The position numbers and the translations under genes are program-made. Below the pieces are notes generated by a model that was given only the letters and a program-made list of their open reading frames with translations, was not told where the DNA came from and did no database searches. A stretch of 64,000 nucleotides of DNA, taken from the NCBI RefSeq assembly GCF_013410105.1, contig NZ_JACCCJ010000003.1:62001-126000 (forward strand). Reading direction: 5' to 3'. Position 1 is the stretch's first letter. Every line of letters starts with the position of its first letter. Shown piece after piece: positions 1-8,527 of this stretch. The DNA is from Sphingopyxis sp. JAI108. Its GTDB lineage: Bacteria > Pseudomonadota > Alphaproteobacteria > Sphingomonadales > Sphingomonadaceae.

Positions 1-1351
1 CGAAGCGGTAGAAGTCGCCGTTCTCGGCAATTTCGAACAGGTCGCCGGTGCGGAACCAGCCGTCGTCGGTGAAGGCTTCGGCGGTGCGCTCGGGGGCGTT
101 GTGATAGCCCTCGAACAGCGTCGGTCCGCGGATCTGGAGTTCGCCCGACACGCCGTCGGCCTCGATCGGATCGCCGCCGCTGGGCGGCACCAGCCGGCTT
201 TCGATGTTCGGCGCGCGGCCTTCGCCATAGGGGCGCTGATAGGTTCCGCGGCGCGGGAAGAGGCTCGCGCGCTTGCCGGGATCGGGCATGTCGCCTTCGC
301 CGGTGATGAAGCTCATCCCCTCGTTCGACCCGAACACGTTGACGATGATGATGCCGAGCTTTTCCTGGAAACCGCGCACCATCGCGGGCGCGAGCGGCGC
401 CGAGCCCGAGGCGATCACACGCAGGCTGGAGAGGTCGACCGACGCGAGCAATGCTTCGTTCTGGAGCAGCATGTTGAGCACTGCGGGCGGCGCGATCGTC
501 AGGCTCGGCCGCTCGGTGGCGATCTGCTTGAGGTAGATGCCGGGATCGAAGGGATGGTGAAGGACCATCGTCCCCGCGCTGGTCAACCAGCACATGGTGA
601 TGCCGCCGATGCTCGCCATGTTGATGAGCGGGAAGGGGTTGAGCAGCACATCGCCCGGCCCGACCTTCAACGCCTCATATCCCGCGGCCGCGACCGCGAT
701 CCAGTGGTTGTGGCTGCGCGGCACGCCCTTGGGAACGCCGGTGGTGCCCGAGGTCCAGCAGATGGTGAAGATATCGTCGGCATCGACCGGGTTCGACGCG
801 ACATGCGCGACGAGCGCGTCCGGGTCGCCCCCGACGGTCGAAAGGTCGAGCGCGCCCGCGGGCGGGTTGGGGCCAAAGGTCATCAGCGCGATGCCGTCAA
901 GCAGCGGTGCCGCAACCCCGACATGATCGCAGCCCTTGACCTGAGTTGCGCAGACGAAGGCTTTGGGCCCAACGACGCCGATCATGCCCTTCAGTTCATG
1001 GCTGCGATATTGCACCGCCGCCGGGCTGACGACCGCGCCGATCTTCGCCGCGGCGAAATAGAGCGCGACGAACTCGCTGATGTTTGGCAGCTGGACCAGC
1101 AGCACATCGTCCTTGCCGATCCCCGCGGCGACGAGCGCGCCCGCGAGCCGATCGATCTCGGCGGCCAGCTCGGCGTAGATCAGCCGCTGCGGTTCGCCGA
1201 AAGCGAAGTCGCCGCGGTTGGGCGCATCGACCAGCGCCAGCCGGTCGGGATGCGCCACCGCATTGGCGAAATACAGGTCGGCGAACGTCTTGTCGCCCCA
1301 CCAGCCGCTTGCGCGGTGTTGTTGTCGCTTGTCCTCTCCCGCAACGATCAT
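1..1351 (-). CDS. AMP-forming acyl-CoA synthetase (3' end cut off by the window edge)
   Basis: The first 450 codons of an ANL-superfamily ligase are visible; the C-terminus lies outside the window. These enzymes activate a carboxylic acid with ATP and then form its CoA thioester. The phosphate-binding loop TSGTTGVPKG starts at residue 200 and the conserved Asp of the WFRTGDL motif is near residue 437. The ATG at 1351 is separated by one base from the stop codon of the upstream oxygenase gene, so the two are almost certainly co-transcribed and coupled. The context (oxygenase, flavin oxidoreductase, nearby TonB receptor) suggests that it activates an acid released by the cleavage pathway, for example an aromatic or isoprenoid acid. 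The substrate cannot be read from the sequence. Confidence 0.88.
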   Translation of the reverse strand, partial: MIVAGEDKRQQHRASGWWGDKTFADLYFANAVAHPDRLALVDAPNRGDFAFGEPQRLIYAELAAEIDRLAGALVAAGIGKDDVLLVQLPNISEFVALYFAAAKIGAVVSPAAVQYRSHELKGMIGVVGPKAFVCATQVKGCDHVGVAAPLLDGIALMTFGPNPPAGALDLSTVGGDPDALVAHVASNPVDADDIFTICWTSGTTGVPKGVPRSHNHWIAVAAAGYEALKVGPGDVLLNPFPLINMASIGGITMCWLTSAGTMVLHHPFDPGIYLKQIATERPSLTIAPPAVLNMLLQNEALLASVDLSSLRVIASGSAPLAPAMVRGFQEKLGIIIVNVFGSNEGMSFITGEGDMPDPGKRASLFPRRGTYQRPYGEGRAPNIESRLVPPSGGDPIEADGVSGELQIRGPTLFEGYHNAPERTAEAFTDDGWFRTGDLFEIAENGDFYRF

Positions 1352-1352
1352 C

Positions 1353-2849
1353 TCAGGCGGCCAACACGCTGTTTTCGCCCATGCCGATGTCGTCGCCGGA
1401 CGCCCAGACGGTGTGTGTGCCCGAACAGATGCGTTCGGGCAGGATGATCCGGCACACCGGCCCCGCCGTGATATTTTTCGCGTCGATCAGCACGCATTCG
1501 GATGTGTCGGTTTCGAGGTCCGCAATGAACGACACGAGGTAACCGTCATCCTCGTCCTTCGCATCGATGCGCGGCGCGAAAGGCGCCTCGCTACCGAAGC
1601 GGCCGGGGCCGAATTCATATTCTTCGCTCGTGCGCGCGTTCAGGTCGTGCTTGACGAGGCCGCGGAACAGGAACCAGCCCGGCTCGGGGATCGCGCTATA
1701 GGCGTAGCGATACGGTTTGCCCGCATAGCGGTGGTTGAACATGCCGAATTCGAGATCGCGGTCGTCGAGCCGCTCTTCGACCGTCGCGCCAGTCTTGAGG
1801 TTGAAGCGCCAGCGATGGAGACGCGGCTTCAACAATCCCTGATCCAAATAGGCCATCATCCGCTCCAAGCCCTCCGGCGCATTGGGATAGGATTTCGGCA
1901 TCGGCTCTTCCTGATAATAGCCGTCGAGGATGATCTCGTCGCCTTCCTCCCATGCGTTCAGCCAGTGGAGCGTGTAGGTCGGCTCGGCCTCGAACCAGCG
2001 AATGTCTTCGGGCTGGCCGTGGCGCGGGATGATCGCGAAGCGCGTCTTCTGATCGGGGTGGAACTGGACGACATGCAGCCGCTTTTCGAGCAGTTCCTCG
2101 TTCCAATAGAGCGGCATGTCGTTGAGGATCGTATAGTTTTCGGTGAACGCCATATCGTGCGGCAGCCGCGGTCCGGGCAGCGGCACCGGGATATAATGCT
2201 TCAGCTTATTGTCCGCGCCTACAACGCCATAGTGCATGTAAGGCGCGTGCTTCGAGTAATTGAAGAACATCAATTCTCCGGTCGCGAGGTCGACCTTGCA
2301 GTGCGCCGAAATGCCGTCGAGCGGCACCCAGCTTTCGGTGCCGAACTGTTCGAGCGTGAAGGGGTCGAGCCGGTACGCCTCGCCGCACTGGTAGAAGGTC
2401 GAGATGATCTTGCCCGCGTGGATTGCGACATCGGTCGAACTCGAATCCTTCAGCCACTCCTGTGCCCCCCAACCATGGCGCGTCGACTTGTGCGGCGGCT
2501 CCATCAGTCCCGCCCACAGCGAACGGCCGGCTTCCTTCTCCGCCGCAAACCCCTTGGTGCGGACGAAGCGGCTGCGATAGCTCGCGCGACCGTCCTTGAA
2601 CGAAATCGCGTGGATGAAACCGTCGCCGTCGAAGGGATGATAACGCCCGATCGGCTCGTGGATCTGGTTTTCGCCCGTGCGGACATAGACGCCGTCGATG
2701 TCGGTCGGGATATTGCCGATCACCTCGGCATCGCCGTTGGCGAAGATCGCGTTCCACTCATTGTAGGTCGGGCGCCACGCGCCCTTCATATAGGGATGGT
2801 CGTTCGGCTGGATCGTCGTCTGGATCGTGTCGACAAGCTGGGCGGTCAT
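1353..2849 (-). CDS. Carotenoid/lignostilbene oxygenase family protein (RPE65-like)
   Basis: This 498-residue protein belongs to the carotenoid cleavage oxygenase family, non-haem Fe(II) enzymes that split a C=C bond with O2 to give two aldehydes. The four iron-binding histidines can be assigned by context: H183 (SAHCKVD), H231 (LPHDMAF), H295 (TLHWLNAWEE) and H479 (GTHTVWAS). There is no signal peptide, so it is cytoplasmic. Its length fits the bacterial lignostilbene/apocarotenoid members. Its ATG overlaps the stop of the upstream flavin oxidoreductase gene by 4 bp, and the acyl-CoA ligase follows after one base, so the three form one operon. Whether the substrate is a stilbene, a lignin dimer or an apocarotenoid is not decided by what I can see. 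Confidence 0.9.
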   Translation of the reverse strand: MTAQLVDTIQTTIQPNDHPYMKGAWRPTYNEWNAIFANGDAEVIGNIPTDIDGVYVRTGENQIHEPIGRYHPFDGDGFIHAISFKDGRASYRSRFVRTKGFAAEKEAGRSLWAGLMEPPHKSTRHGWGAQEWLKDSSSTDVAIHAGKIISTFYQCGEAYRLDPFTLEQFGTESWVPLDGISAHCKVDLATGELMFFNYSKHAPYMHYGVVGADNKLKHYIPVPLPGPRLPHDMAFTENYTILNDMPLYWNEELLEKRLHVVQFHPDQKTRFAIIPRHGQPEDIRWFEAEPTYTLHWLNAWEEGDEIILDGYYQEEPMPKSYPNAPEGLERMMAYLDQGLLKPRLHRWRFNLKTGATVEERLDDRDLEFGMFNHRYAGKPYRYAYSAIPEPGWFLFRGLVKHDLNARTSEEYEFGPGRFGSEAPFAPRIDAKDEDDGYLVSFIADLETDTSECVLIDAKNITAGPVCRIILPERICSGTHTVWASGDDIGMGENSVLAA

Positions 2850-3820
2850 GCGATGACTCCTTCGGCGGGGACAAAGCGCGGGCGCGTTGCGGCCGCATCA
2901 TATTCTTTCACGAGGCGATCGACGATGGTTGCGATGGGTTCGACGCCGCGCACCGCGCCGACGCCCTGGCCCGCGGACCAGACATTCTTCCACGCCTTCG
3001 CATCGTCCTGCGCGTCCGAGAAATTGGGGCGCTTGTCCTCGGGCATGTTTGCAGGGTCGTATCCGGCGGCGATCAGGCTCGATTTCAACCAGTTGGCGGT
3101 TACACCTGTGATACCTTTTGAAGGGACGATGTCTTCGGCGCCCGCGGCCACGATCATGTCCTTATAGCCGGCCGCCGCCATGCTCTCGGCGCAGGCGATC
3201 AGCGACGTGCCGAGATAGGCGAAGTCGGCGCCCAATATCTCGGCGGCGCGCACGGCATGACCTGTCGAAATCGCTCCGCCGAGCACCAGCGGACCGTCCC
3301 AGAACTGCCGCACCTCTTCGACAAAGGCGAAGCCCGCGGTCGCGCCGGTGTGCCCGCCCGCGCCCGCGGCGACGAGCACAAGGCCGTCGACCCCGGCTGC
3401 TGCTGCCTTGCGCGCAAAGCCGACCGAATTGACGTCGGCGAAGACCAGCCCACCATAGCTGTGGATTTCCTCGACCACCCGTGCCGGACTGCCGAGCGCG
3501 GTGATGACGAGCGGTACCTTGTTGCGCACGACGCAAGCGAGGTCTTCGGGCAAGCGGCTGTTCGACGGATGGACGACCAGGTTGACCGCCCACGATGCGG
3601 CGTGAGGATCGTTGGACAGCGCCGCATCGATCCGGCTGATCCAATCCTCCAGGTCGGCGGATGTCCGAGCATTGGGCGCAGGGAAGCTGCCGATCACGCC
3701 CGATCGTGAGGCGGCGATCACCATCTCGGGTCCCGAGACAAGGAACATCGGCGCGGCGATTGCGGGCAGTCGCAAACCCTGCGTCAGCGCCGGTGGAAGG
3801 CCGTTATTCGGCACTATCAT
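2846..3820 (-). CDS. NAD(P)H-dependent flavin oxidoreductase / nitronate monooxygenase family
   Basis: A 324-residue FMN-dependent TIM-barrel protein of the 2-nitropropane dioxygenase family. The N-terminal APMFLVSGPE stretch (about residues 23-32), the glycine-rich AAGAGGHTG segment with H157, and the phosphate-binding GGAISTGHAV segment (about 181-190) are all family features. It is the first gene of the operon and overlaps the oxygenase start by 4 bp. Many proteins with this annotation are not nitronate monooxygenases but quinone or enoyl reductases, and that may apply here. A GGGAG ribosome-binding site lies just upstream of the ATG. Transcription is divergent from the TonB receptor at 3930. 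Confidence 0.85.
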   Translation of the reverse strand: MIVPNNGLPPALTQGLRLPAIAAPMFLVSGPEMVIAASRSGVIGSFPAPNARTSADLEDWISRIDAALSNDPHAASWAVNLVVHPSNSRLPEDLACVVRNKVPLVITALGSPARVVEEIHSYGGLVFADVNSVGFARKAAAAGVDGLVLVAAGAGGHTGATAGFAFVEEVRQFWDGPLVLGGAISTGHAVRAAEILGADFAYLGTSLIACAESMAAAGYKDMIVAAGAEDIVPSKGITGVTANWLKSSLIAAGYDPANMPEDKRPNFSDAQDDAKAWKNVWSAGQGVGAVRGVEPIATIVDRLVKEYDAAATRPRFVPAEGVIA

Positions 3821-3929
3821 GCTCTCCCAAATTATCTGACTTGCATAACGATACTTAAAGACGATAAGAGTCGCAAGACCAGAAAAGCATCGCGGGGCGA
3901 ACCTGACGATGGTGGGAGGGAGAGAGATT

Positions 3930-6218
3930 ATGAAGACCAGCTTTGCCGTGCTGTTCGCCGCGACCGCGCTCGCGACCCCCGGAATCGCCTTTGCGCAGGA
4001 CGCGGCGCCCGCGGACGATCAGGGCGGGCTCGAGGAAATCATCGTTACCGCGCAAAAACGCGCCGAGGGTCTGTCGGATGTGCCGATCTCGATCTCGGCG
4101 GTCAGCGGCAAGCAGGTCGAAAATTACGGGCAGACCAACCTCGAACAGATTTCGTCGTCGGTCCCGAACCTCAAGATCACCCAGACCGCGATTGCCAACC
4201 GCATCGCGATCCGCGGCATCGCTTCGGGCGACAACAAGGGGTTCGAACAGTCGGTCGCGATGTTCGTCGACGGGGTTTACTACGGCCGCGACCAACTCTC
4301 GCGCCTGCCGCTCGTCGACATGGAGCGCGTCGAGGTACTGCGCGGGCCGCAGCCGACGCTGTTTGGGAAAAATGCCATCGCCGGCGCGGTGAACATCACG
4401 ACGCGCAGCCCGACCGACGAATTCGAAGGCTCGGTCAGCGGCCTCTATGAATTCAACCACAAGGAATTTCAGCTTACCGGCGTACTGTCCGGCCCCTTGA
4501 GCGAAGGCGTCGAGGCGCGCGTCGTCGGCTATCACCGTTCGATGGACGGCTATTTCTATAACCAGAAGCTCGATCGCGACGAACCCAACGTCGATGAATA
4601 TTATTTCCGCGGCAAGCTCGAATTCGACAAGGGTGGGCCGTTTGCGGCCGAACTCAAGCTCGAATATGCCGACTTTGAAATGAAAGGACAGCCACGCGAC
4701 GTGTTCGGCGCCGTCGGCAACTACAACGCCGTCTTTCAGGGCCCCTTCTTCGTCAGCACCGATCCCGATTATGTCCGCGAGGACAATGGCTATGAAAGCC
4801 GCAACAAGGTGTTCGGCGCGACGCTCAATGCCGACCTCGAACTCGGCGAGCATACGCTGACCTCGGTCTCGTCGCTGCTCGATTACAAGACGCGCGAGAT
4901 CGTCGACGTCGATTTTTCGGGCATCAGTTTCCTCGACGGCACCAATTTGCGCGAGGATTATCGCCAGTTCAGCCAGGAACTCCGCCTGACCTCACCGGGC
5001 GGCGAGGTGTTCAACTATATCGGCGGCGTCTATTATCAGCACGCGAAGCTCGATGTGCAGGACTTCACCCTCTTCAACCCGACTTTCCTCGCCTTGGGCG
5101 CCCCGTTCAGCGCGCTTGGCGACACCAGCAACGACCGCGATTATGCGCAGAAATCCGATTTGATCTCGGCCTTCGCGCAGGGCGAATTGTCGGTGACCGA
5201 CCAGCTTCGCATCACTGCCGGCGCGCGGTTCAATCACGAGAAAAAAAGCGGCAGCCGCAGCCTCGCTATCGTGCAGGGGCCGCTCAGCACCGCGCCCGCG
5301 CCGGTCGTCGCGGCGGTGTTCCGCGCGCTCAATATCGAAGCGCACAGCATCGCGGGCAAGATCAGCGAGGACAGCTTCAACCCGATGGTCAACGTCCAGT
5401 ATGACGCGACCGACGACCTGATGCTCTACGCCTCCTACGCCAAGGGCACAAAGGCGGGCGGCTTCGACATCCGGTCGAACTCGCTGCCGACCTCGACCAC
5501 CGTCGCGAAGCCGGGGGCGTTCGAGTTCGCGGACGAAAGCGCCGACAATTTCGAGGCGGGCCTCAAATACAAGGGCCGCAATGTCGCGTTCAACCTGTCG
5601 GTCTATCGCACCGATTATAAGGATCTTCAGGTCAACATCTTCGACGGGACGCTGAACTTCAACGTTCGCAACGCCGCCGAAGCGCGAACCCAGGGCGTCG
5701 AGGCCGATTTCCGCGCGGCGCTGGCCCCCGGGCTGACCGTCAGCGGCGCGATCGCCTATCTCGACTTCAAATTCACCAACTTCACCGATGGCCAATGCTA
5801 TTATCTGCAAGTGCCCGGCGCGAACGGTTTTTGCGATTATTCGGGCAAGCGCAACGCGCTCAGCCCCGAATGGTCGGGGAATTTGAACGTCGATTATACC
5901 ACGCCCGTTACCAGCGGCATGAAGGTCGCGTTCAACGTCAACGCTGACTTCTCCTCCTCCTATATCGCCGCGGCGAACCTCGACCCTCGCACGCATCAGG
6001 ACGGCTATGTAAAGCTCGGCGCGCGCCTTGCGCTGGCTGAGATCGACGATCGCTGGGAGGTCGCGGTCATCGGTCGCAACCTCACCAACCAGCGTATCCT
6101 GCAGACCGCGAGTTCGATGCCGCTCGCGACCACGATCACGGGCAATGCCGGCAACGCGTACAATGGTATCGTCGACCGCCCGCGCACGATCGCGGTGCAA
6201 TTGACCGGCCGCTTTTGA
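3930..6218 (+). CDS. TonB-dependent outer-membrane receptor
   Basis: A 762-residue TonB-dependent receptor. A signal peptide covers about residues 1-23 (ending FAQ). It is followed by a segment with EEIIVTAQKR at 35-44, a plug domain with the usual LRGPQ-type motif, and a 22-strand-type barrel that ends in the C-terminal Phe typical of outer-membrane proteins (LTGRF). I chose the ATG at 3930 over one at 3909 because a purine-rich GGGAGGGAGAG sits directly before it and the signal peptide then begins correctly. It diverges from the oxygenase operon and probably takes up that operon's substrate. A weak promoter (TTGCAT at 3841, TAAGAG at 3865, 18-bp spacer) may serve it. Confidence 0.9.
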   Translation: MKTSFAVLFAATALATPGIAFAQDAAPADDQGGLEEIIVTAQKRAEGLSDVPISISAVSGKQVENYGQTNLEQISSSVPNLKITQTAIANRIAIRGIASGDNKGFEQSVAMFVDGVYYGRDQLSRLPLVDMERVEVLRGPQPTLFGKNAIAGAVNITTRSPTDEFEGSVSGLYEFNHKEFQLTGVLSGPLSEGVEARVVGYHRSMDGYFYNQKLDRDEPNVDEYYFRGKLEFDKGGPFAAELKLEYADFEMKGQPRDVFGAVGNYNAVFQGPFFVSTDPDYVREDNGYESRNKVFGATLNADLELGEHTLTSVSSLLDYKTREIVDVDFSGISFLDGTNLREDYRQFSQELRLTSPGGEVFNYIGGVYYQHAKLDVQDFTLFNPTFLALGAPFSALGDTSNDRDYAQKSDLISAFAQGELSVTDQLRITAGARFNHEKKSGSRSLAIVQGPLSTAPAPVVAAVFRALNIEAHSIAGKISEDSFNPMVNVQYDATDDLMLYASYAKGTKAGGFDIRSNSLPTSTTVAKPGAFEFADESADNFEAGLKYKGRNVAFNLSVYRTDYKDLQVNIFDGTLNFNVRNAAEARTQGVEADFRAALAPGLTVSGAIAYLDFKFTNFTDGQCYYLQVPGANGFCDYSGKRNALSPEWSGNLNVDYTTPVTSGMKVAFNVNADFSSSYIAAANLDPRTHQDGYVKLGARLALAEIDDRWEVAVIGRNLTNQRILQTASSMPLATTITGNAGNAYNGIVDRPRTIAVQLTGRF

Positions 6219-6320
6219 GGGGGTGGGAGGGCGGCTCCGGCCGTCCTCGCTGTCGCGGGCGCCAGCCTTGTCGATGCATGTCCCTTGGTCTAGGGGCGGA
6301 GCGAGATAAGGACCGCTTAT

Positions 6321-7253
6321 TTGAAACACGACCGCACCATCAGGGCTTGCTCGATCTGGCGCGCGCTTGATGTCGTCGGCGACGTTCCCGTCCTCCTGAT
6401 CATGGAACAGACGTTCCTCGGCATTCACAGTTTCGACGAATTCGTCGCGCGCACCGGCCTCGCGCGCTCGGTCGTCAACGGGCGGCTCAAGAAGCTGGTC
6501 GAGGAGGATTGCCTCGCCAAGGTGCCTAAGAAGGGCGGGCGCGGATTTCACTATGTGCTGACGCAAAAGGGTCGCGACCAGTTTCCCAACGGCCTGATGA
6601 TGCTGCGCTGGCAGCACAAGTGGGAAGCCGACAGCCGCGATTTCCAGGTCCGGCTCCACCACGCGACCTGCGGCCACGCCACCGAGCCGGTGCCCGCATG
6701 TGCCCATTGCCGGGTGGAGATCGACCCGCGCGACGTCGATTGGCGCGAAGGGCCCGGCCTTGCGCAAGTCGTCCCGCATTATGAACGTCGCCGTTTCAAC
6801 GGCGAGGTCGGCGCGCGGCGGCCCGGCGGACGTCCGCTTGTCGATACGATGATCGAGCTGTTCGGCGATCGCTGGGCGACGCTCGTCGTCCGGGCGATGT
6901 TCACGCGCATCAACCGCTTCGACGATATCCAGCGTGACACGCTGATGGCGACGAACATTCTGACCGGCCGCCTTGAACGGCTGGTGCGGCAGGAAATTTT
7001 AAAGACCGTGCCCTATTCGAGCCACGCCGACCGCGTCGAATATCGCCTGACCGCCAAGGGCCGCGACCTTTACCCGGTGCTGCTCGCGCTGCTGCAATGG
7101 GGCGACAAATGGTTCTCCGACGAGCGCGGCCCCCCGGTGCTGCTGACGCATCGTCCGTGCGGGCATGACTTGCACATGGTCGCGGCGTGCAGCCATTGCG
7201 GCGACGAATTGCAACTGTCGAACAGCCGCTTCACGATCGAAGAGGCGTGCTGA
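6321..7253 (+). CDS. Tandem HxlR-type transcriptional regulator
   Basis: A 310-residue protein with two HxlR-type winged-helix units (about residues 10-105 and 172-265). Each is followed by a short cysteine ribbon with identical spacing: C117/C127/C130 and C280/C290/C293, both preceded by a CGH pattern. HxlR proteins are DNA-binding regulators that often respond to electrophiles, aldehydes or redox state, and the first Cys of unit 1 (C10) matches the family's usual N-terminal Cys. The start is a TTG, supported by AAGGA eight bases upstream and by the domain beginning at residue 9; the next in-frame Met would cut the first wing. It lies downstream of the TonB receptor on the same strand and probably controls the adjacent oxygenase/receptor genes. 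Confidence 0.82.
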   Translation: MKHDRTIRACSIWRALDVVGDVPVLLIMEQTFLGIHSFDEFVARTGLARSVVNGRLKKLVEEDCLAKVPKKGGRGFHYVLTQKGRDQFPNGLMMLRWQHKWEADSRDFQVRLHHATCGHATEPVPACAHCRVEIDPRDVDWREGPGLAQVVPHYERRRFNGEVGARRPGGRPLVDTMIELFGDRWATLVVRAMFTRINRFDDIQRDTLMATNILTGRLERLVRQEILKTVPYSSHADRVEYRLTAKGRDLYPVLLALLQWGDKWFSDERGPPVLLTHRPCGHDLHMVAACSHCGDELQLSNSRFTIEEAC

Positions 7254-7256
7254 GGT

Positions 7257-8486
7257 TCAGGGCAGGATACGGCCCTCGTCGCGGCGCGGCATCGGCGCCA
7301 CGAAACGCAGCACGAGCGCGGATAGAAGAAGCCAGCCGGCCGAACCGAGGATCGCCGCGGGCAAGCTGCTGAGGTCGGCGACCAGTCCGAGCGTATAGGC
7401 ACCGAGCGCCATCGCGCCAAAGGTCACCGCCTGGTAGATCGACAGGCAGCGGCCGAGAATCTCCTCGGGCGATCGCAATTGCATCGCGACATTCAGCGTC
7501 GTCAGCGTCGACACCCAGGCGCCGCCGGCGACGAAGGCGGCGATCATCAGGGCGGGAAGGCTGGCCGTCAGCGCGACCGGCAGCATCGCGGCGGCAAAGA
7601 TCAGCGACGCGGCGGTCACGACGCGGTCGCTGCCCCAGCGGCGGCGCGCCCCCCCGATCCACAGCGCGGCAAAGATCGATCCGGCGCCGAAGGCGGCAAG
7701 GCACAGGCCATAGACGATTTCGGTCCCGTGCAGCCGGTCGCGGACGAGCGAAGGGAGCAGCGCCTGAAACCCCGCCGCGCCGACGCCAAAGGCGAAACCA
7801 CGAATAAGGACGCGGCGTACCGGATCCGAATGGGTGCAGAAGCGGATGCCCGCGGCGATCGCGGTCAACATCGGCGTCCGGCGCGGCGGCACGGTTTCGG
7901 GATGCCAGCGCAGCAGCACGACAATCAGCGCGACATAGCTCATCGCGTTGAGTCCGAACGCGGCGGCTGTGCCGACGATCGAGATCAATATCCCGCCGAG
8001 TGCCGGGCCGACGCTGCGGGCCAGGTTGAAGGCGATGGTGTTGAGCGCGATCGCCTGCGGCAAATCCTTCGGCCCCACCTGGAGGCGCACCGACGCCTGC
8101 CACGCCGGCCCGTTGAGCGCAGTGCCGCACCCGACCGCGAGTGTGAAGAAAAGCAGCGTCAGCGGCGTGATGGCATCCATATAGGTCGTCAGCGTCAGCG
8201 CTGCCGAGACGATCAGCATTCCGGTCTGCGCCGCCAGCATCACGCGCCGCCGGTCGAAATTGTCGGCGATCGCACCGGCGAAAATACCGAGCAGCATGAT
8301 CGGAATCGTGGCACCCGCCTGCACCAGCGCGATGAGCAGATGCGATTCGGTGAGTTCGGTCATCAGCCACGCCGCCGCGACCGACTGGATCATCGACCCC
8401 ATGTTCGAAGCCAGGTTGGCGATCCAGATCGCGCGGAACGCCGGGTAGCGGAAGGGCGCGAACGCAGATGGCGGTTCAGGGCTCAC
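7257..8486 (-). CDS. MFS transporter (MFS_3 / EntS-like)
   Basis: An integral membrane protein of about 409 residues with 12 predicted hydrophobic segments. The loop NFDRRRVML between segments 2 and 3 matches the MFS signature region, and the N-terminus (FRYPAFRAIWIANLASNMGS) is typical of the MFS_3/enterobactin-exporter-like branch. I chose the GTG at 8486 because an AGGCGGA precedes it and the usual N-terminus follows; a TTG at 8522, only 5 bp from the sulfatase stop, is an alternative adding 12 residues. It is the last gene of the bglX-sulfatase operon, which suggests movement of a sugar or breakdown product, though this branch often exports. It is convergent with the HxlR gene, with only 3 bp between. 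Confidence 0.8.
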   Translation of the reverse strand: MSPEPPSAFAPFRYPAFRAIWIANLASNMGSMIQSVAAAWLMTELTESHLLIALVQAGATIPIMLLGIFAGAIADNFDRRRVMLAAQTGMLIVSAALTLTTYMDAITPLTLLFFTLAVGCGTALNGPAWQASVRLQVGPKDLPQAIALNTIAFNLARSVGPALGGILISIVGTAAAFGLNAMSYVALIVVLLRWHPETVPPRRTPMLTAIAAGIRFCTHSDPVRRVLIRGFAFGVGAAGFQALLPSLVRDRLHGTEIVYGLCLAAFGAGSIFAALWIGGARRRWGSDRVVTAASLIFAAAMLPVALTASLPALMIAAFVAGGAWVSTLTTLNVAMQLRSPEEILGRCLSIYQAVTFGAMALGAYTLGLVADLSSLPAAILGSAGWLLLSALVLRFVAPMPRRDEGRILP

Positions 8487-8527
8487 ACCAGTCCGCCTAA
8501 CGCCGCCCGGCGATCGCCGCAACCCGG

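Noticed and set aside
101-1447. Plus-strand open frame over the acyl-CoA ligase
   Set aside because: The minus strand has the TSGTTG and TGD motifs of a ligase in one open frame.
3831-3859. GATAAT with TTTAAG as a promoter for the flavin oxidoreductase gene
   Set aside because: The predicted start would fall inside or after the GGGAG ribosome-binding site of that gene.
6229-6260. GGCGGC-TCC-GGCCGTC dyad after the TonB receptor gene as a terminator
   Set aside because: The stem is imperfect and no T-run follows.
4992-6779. Long minus-strand open frame opposite the TonB receptor gene
   Set aside because: It is a shadow of high-GC coding sequence on the other strand and crosses the end of the receptor gene; no domain is recognisable.
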